Source: Casuarius casuarius (taxonomy: Eukaryota; Chordata; Aves; Casuariiformes; Casuariidae). Taken from it: a stretch of 64,000 bases of DNA. This document shows positions 59,415 to 64,000 of this stretch, piece by piece. Made by a program: the position numbers and the translations under genes. The stretch lies in NCBI GenBank assembly GCA_003342895.1, contig PTFA01000020.1:3777437-3841436 (forward strand), written 5' to 3'. Positions within the stretch are counted from its first letter, which is position 1. Every line of letters begins with the position of its first letter. The notes under the pieces are model-generated. The model searched no databases and was not told the origin of the DNA. It saw only the letters and a program-made list of their open reading frames with translations.

Positions 59415-59834
59415 GTGCGGTGGAAGGAGGAGGGGAAAAAAGTCCTTCTACATTACTCACTGCAGTTGTTCTGGTACAGANCCCTCTTTTTTGATATAAG
59501 TCTGATGGTAACTGAAGAACAGACTGCCCTTCATACACATGTGCCTGAGAGAATGCAGACTGCAAGTCCCAGTCCCCGTGCTATGTTCACTGCAAGGATT
59601 TGCCATTTCTGCAAAGCACAGGGGATACCTCCTCAGCAGTTCTGTGACATGAACGCATATTCACTCTCCACATGTTCCCAAACATTTGAGTTTGGTGTCC
59701 TTATTTCCCCTTCTCAATCTTCTGGCCATCCCAGACTTCTCCCAAGACCAGCGCTCTTCAACCCATGCCTCCCTAGGAGGCCAGGCAGGGTAGGGAGCTC
59801 AGTGTTTTGCCAGTCTGCTAAAGAGGAAGAGTAA
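59415..59834 (+). other. Unassigned 139-codon open frame
   Basis: The frame is open for 139 codons from a GTG, with the first ATG near 59505, and contains one N at 59481. The 3' two-thirds are GC-richer than the local average and encode a proline/serine/arginine-rich stretch (PRLLPRPALFNPCLPRRPGR). I recognise no domain, and there is no clear acceptor or donor. It is more likely chance than a gene. Confidence 0.12.
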
Positions 59835-62800
59835 GTTCTGGCCTACAGCAGCTCACGTTGTCAGTCAGTCCCAACCAGCAAGGTGACACTAGACAAAGGG
59901 TGGCATCTGAAATGAAAAACCTACAAAGGCAATCCTGCTCTGGAGTCAGACCATCTGTTTTTCCTTTTACACAGGACAAGAGCTCACCCTACTGTTTACC
60001 ACCAGAAAGCAATGAAAACTACTGCATTTCAATCTGGACACACTATGGCACTGTCTCCTGACAACTGTGCACTGTGCAAGAGAAGAGGAGAACAGTGAGC
60101 CATATGCCCAGGGAGAATACACCTTCTCCCAAACTGAATTTCCNCCACCCATACTAGATTTCCAGAAGAGGAAGTGTTTTAAAGCTGCTTTTCTTTCCCT
60201 GTGAAAAAGGGATGAAGTCCACCATTGCTGTTTCTGTTTTACCAAAGGCAAAACTTAACAGAACAGAGGATGAATAAACCTCCTAAATTCACTCTATGGC
60301 TTTAGGCAAGCTTTTCAGGACAGGATTAATAATTTGAACACACAGCTGTGATAGGAGACAGCACAGAGGGAGTATCTGTGCCTCAGGCAGCCCAACCAAC
60401 TCTGGGTGAACAAAGAGCAGAACACTTTCTGTTTCCACACTTCAAATGGTGCAAAGTATGTCCCCACTAACACTACTCATTCTGGTCCTGAGGCTAACAG
60501 CAGAGATGGCTATTCTACTTTTTATGATCTTTGGAGAAGCTTAAGCATGAGGATGAAGCCCTTCATGACACAAGTTAGGCACAGGTTGAGATTGTACTCA
60601 AATACTGCAACAGTAGGTGCAGATATTAAATAGACAGAAATTGGTCTGCACTGACCATATATTAGAAAGCCTGTATTTAGTCCAGATTAACCAAGTCCAA
60701 ACACTCAGTTTTATCAGTAATTCAGCTAACAATTATTCATTTCCCTTTCTATTTTAAGATAAGAAAATATTTTTGAAAAGAGTTGCTTATAACTCATATC
60801 AGACTTTTTTTTTAATCCAGCTTTGAACTGAGGTGCCCATCTACCAGAAGAAAAATCAGAAGGGATCAATCAGGTCCGTNGAAAAAAGCAGATCAAATGC
60901 AAGTCTCCACCTGCTTGCATTACTACTGTGTAAAAGCATACTATAATTAGGTTTCTATATACACAAGTCACCAAAAAGGACCTGTTCCTCCCGAGATATG
61001 TTGGATTAGTCACTGGTTAATTGTCCATTTCTGGTTTCCTAAAGTAGTGGGCATAAATATTTATATTCTGTCCTTGGCTGCAGTAGGGATGATTTTTTTA
61101 TATATATATGTATATGTATGTATGTACACACACACACAAAAAGCAGCAAGTCAGAGTGAAGTGTCAATTGAATACATTTTTTTCATTTTCAAATGTTGAA
61201 ATGTCTTTGACAGAACCTGTTCCAGGCCTTTTTAGAATACATAGCTGCTGTTTCTTTATAGTTCCTTACAGTTAGGCTTGCAATGAACAATTTGAGAGGG
61301 CAAGAATTAAGGAATGAGAACTGCCCACACAGCAGAGTGGGATGAGTAATTTAATTGCTACTTGCAGACACAAGTTCCTATCTCATCTGCTAAATACCAA
61401 CTTTTATTGTACAAAGTTAGTGAGCCACATCTATGCTTAAAGGACTTGTTTTGTGGTGGGCAGATGCAAGCTTTTTTAACTTTAAAGGAGAAAGTAATAA
61501 ATATTTCAGAACACCCGCAGGTAGTTTGTGAATAGTATGAGTTAACGTCTATTCAAACTACAGCAGAGGCTTCAGAAAAAGAAGGCTACAGGCAGTCTGC
61601 CCTTCACTACTTGCACAACTTGTACTCCAAACACCAGATGCTCTGCTTATCTTGCTGCAGTTACACCCACCAATATAATTTGTCTGTTCAGAATCCAGAA
61701 ATGGCCCCTCAATGACTCATTAAGTCTTAAGAGCTGAAATCTCTGCCATGAGCCATTTGAAATGTACTTTCTCTTACTTTGGCAATAAGATTTAAATCTT
61801 CAAGTTTGATGTCATAAGATATTAAAAGACATCCTTAGTAATACACAAGAGCACACCTAAACTAAGTCAAGCCAAAGCTTTTGACATTGCATATGGCATG
61901 CCCTTTCAACCTGATCCTTATGCCACATCTAGTTCCCCTTTTCATGTGACCAAGATGGTGAGTTAAGCTGGAGAGAAAGTGAGTGGGAGAGCATTGCATC
62001 AGGCTATCTTCAGAATCAGACAGTTTATTTCCTTTATATTTGCTGCAGAGGCAAGAGGAATGATTTATCTTTATAGGGCCTAGAAACATAAGATAGAAAC
62101 AGCTGAGATTCTGATCTCATCATCCGACTCTGGAAATTGGTGCATGAAGACTGACAGCATGCCGAGCATAGTCATTTTTTCCTAAAATACCACAGAGTTT
62201 TCAGGATTCATTTAGCTCTGAACTGTAAGAAAATGGACATGTAGACAAGTTGCACTGAAATAAGCCATAATACTTTCTGCAAGAGAAGTGTATTTAAAAA
62301 GCAGCTACTATAGCACAGTCACAGGTGGCAGCTTAGGACCATGCCAAATAGTCCACAAGCCTGTTGCCCCAATGCTCAGGGCTAAACTCAAGACAGGCGA
62401 GGCTTCTGTGAAGGTGGAGACTTAAAGAACTTCAACACCTCTGACTTAAAGTTCTCTTGTAAGGCAATATAGACAATTTTGGTTTGATACAGCCTTGGTC
62501 AGTTCCTGATGAGTTTTTAATGTACACACACTGGACTTCCTCTGGGATATTTAGAGAACTGAGAAATTTATAGGCATGATTTGACTGCAATGTCCATGAA
62601 ATAGAAACATTTCTGTAGAAAGACTGAAGAGTGTGTGCGCATCTTAATGCAAAGTTTGGTAACAGACAGTCAGCTGACTAGCCTGAATATATATGACCTT
62701 GCTTCCAGATTCCCACTGCACTAATACTTTAGACATTGCAAAGCTTGACTGCTTTACTCTTCCAAGCAGTCACAAAAATGAACAAGACTATTAAATACAG

Positions 62801-64000
62801 CAGGTTTGTCACAGTGTGCCTCTCAGGTTATTCTATCATCTGGGCTTAATCAGAATCTCTTACCTAAACCAACCTGTCACTGTGGTGACTATACTCCCTC
62901 AGACAGAAAGAACTACAGATGTCAGACAGTAAGCTACTGAGAACACGACTATCACATGGATAACGCAGTTCTGAGTGTTGTAAAATAGAAACAAACAATA
63001 TTTTTCAGTACTTTTTCCTTATAGTGTTGGAGGTTACGAGAGAGAAATAAGACAACAGTAAAACACGTCACCTGCATTTTATCATTTTACTGTGAAATGA
63101 TAGCGTGACATTCTTCCGAAATTTCAGAGATCNTGCACAATAGCTTGCTAGAATTGTACAGCAAAATAACTCTGTGNCTTTTCTCTAGAATACTTCTTTT
63201 ATTACAAGAAGAGTGTTCATCTTAATTTTCAGAACAATTTATTGTGAAAAAGAAAGGAGTGGGGGGGAGTTCAACTTGAGTTCACTGGGGTTACAGAATG
63301 CAAAAGACTTCACATGTTGATCTTCATCTACTAATGGTTTGCAGTGTAATTGCTGCTTCTACACTGACTACTCACCAAAATAATACATGATGTTGACAGA
63401 CGATAACAAGCCATGGCACAAAGCAGCTAACAAACAGAAAGAAAGCCCTGGGAAGGATGTAATAATGGTAGTTTATCTTCTTAATTCAAAGATATTGGAG
63501 TCATTTGTGGATGTATCTGTCCTTTCACCTAGCCACTCACTCTGTCCTACTTTGCTTTCATTCCTCTCTTTGATCGTTCTCTGACTCTAAACAAAATTAA
63601 ATACAGACTAAAGGGGTCTATCAGGAGCTCAATATTGTAAACTTTAGACCTGGCTAGTATGTTAGCCCTGACTATTGCCATAAAGGGAAAACCACACAGC
63701 ATCAAAGCTCCTGAGCTAATTTCAGTTATTTTCTACCAAGGACCTCATGAGCAGTATGTTAGATCAGGGCATCTGCCTCTCCATAGAGGGTAACCAGTAC
63801 ATACAGCCCACAGCTCCTCCTCAGTACATGCAGAGAGGAAAGACTAGGACGATTTTGCTGACAGAAGAATCTTTCTCTCACAATGCCTGTTCATTATTGT
63901 TGCCTCTACTGTTAATATTGATACCAGAATGAGTTTGGTCTTTAAGATATAAATGTGAAAATGGGATTTATGTTTTTCAAGGGCCCAAGCTCAGATCTTC
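59835..64000. other. Gene-free stretch to the right edge
   Basis: Apart from a TA/TG/CA microsatellite at 61093-61140, I see only unique AT-rich sequence with short chance open frames on both strands. Confidence 0.55.
61093..61140 (+). repeat. T/TA/TG/CA microsatellite
   Basis: T7 passes into TATATATATG, TATG units and then CACACACACACA. It has the same class of composition as the tract at 13.9 kb. Confidence 0.9.

Noticed and set aside
1..64000. CRISPR arrays, tRNA or rRNA genes, operons, or viral coding regions
   Set aside because: I saw no regularly spaced direct repeats, no cloverleaf with intact A and B boxes, no clustered same-strand genes and no viral gene remnants. Composition and CR1 content point to vertebrate non-coding DNA.

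Overview
The window looks like vertebrate, most probably avian, non-coding DNA. It is AT-rich and gene-poor. Its recognisable mobile DNA is almost entirely CR1 LINE, the dominant retrotransposon of birds and other sauropsids. There are no prokaryotic-style operons, dense coding tracts, CRISPR arrays, tRNA or rRNA genes. About 38 isolated single N bases suggest a draft assembly with ambiguous consensus positions. I found no protein-coding gene that I can name. The best reading is an intron of a very large gene or an intergenic gene desert.

Layout. 1-0.4 kb: short overlapping open frames at the left edge, possibly a piece of exon. 1.9-4.5 kb: two nearly identical copies of about 66 bp in opposite orientation, about 2.4 kb apart, flanking the longest open frame of the window (179 codons, no recognised family). 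7.3-8.1 kb: an old, decayed CR1 on the minus strand. 13.86-13.99 kb: an alternating TA/TG/CA tract. 15.36-16.73 kb: a CR1 3' end on the plus strand beside an older CR1 reverse-transcriptase segment on the minus strand. 19.9-20.35 kb: a 143-codon serine/lysine-rich open frame. 28.15-28.44 kb: a segment resembling an LTR on the minus strand. 37.74-38.33 kb: a good splice acceptor and two perfect splice donors. 45.69-46.43 kb: the youngest CR1, 5'-truncated, on the minus strand and still readable as the C-terminal part of ORF2. 49.99-50.89 kb: a segment resembling a conserved non-coding element, followed by two open frames on opposite strands. 57.9 and 58.95 kb: a poly-G and a poly-C tract about 1 kb apart.

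The rest is unique AT-rich sequence with scattered microsatellites and homopolymers. Several short segments dense in homeodomain, POU-octamer and TCF-like motifs could be enhancers or conserved elements, but conservation cannot be tested from one sequence. No genes can be shown to work together here. The least explained signals are the inverted pair at 1.9/4.4 kb with the long open frame between them, and the spliced-exon signature at 37.7-38.3 kb.
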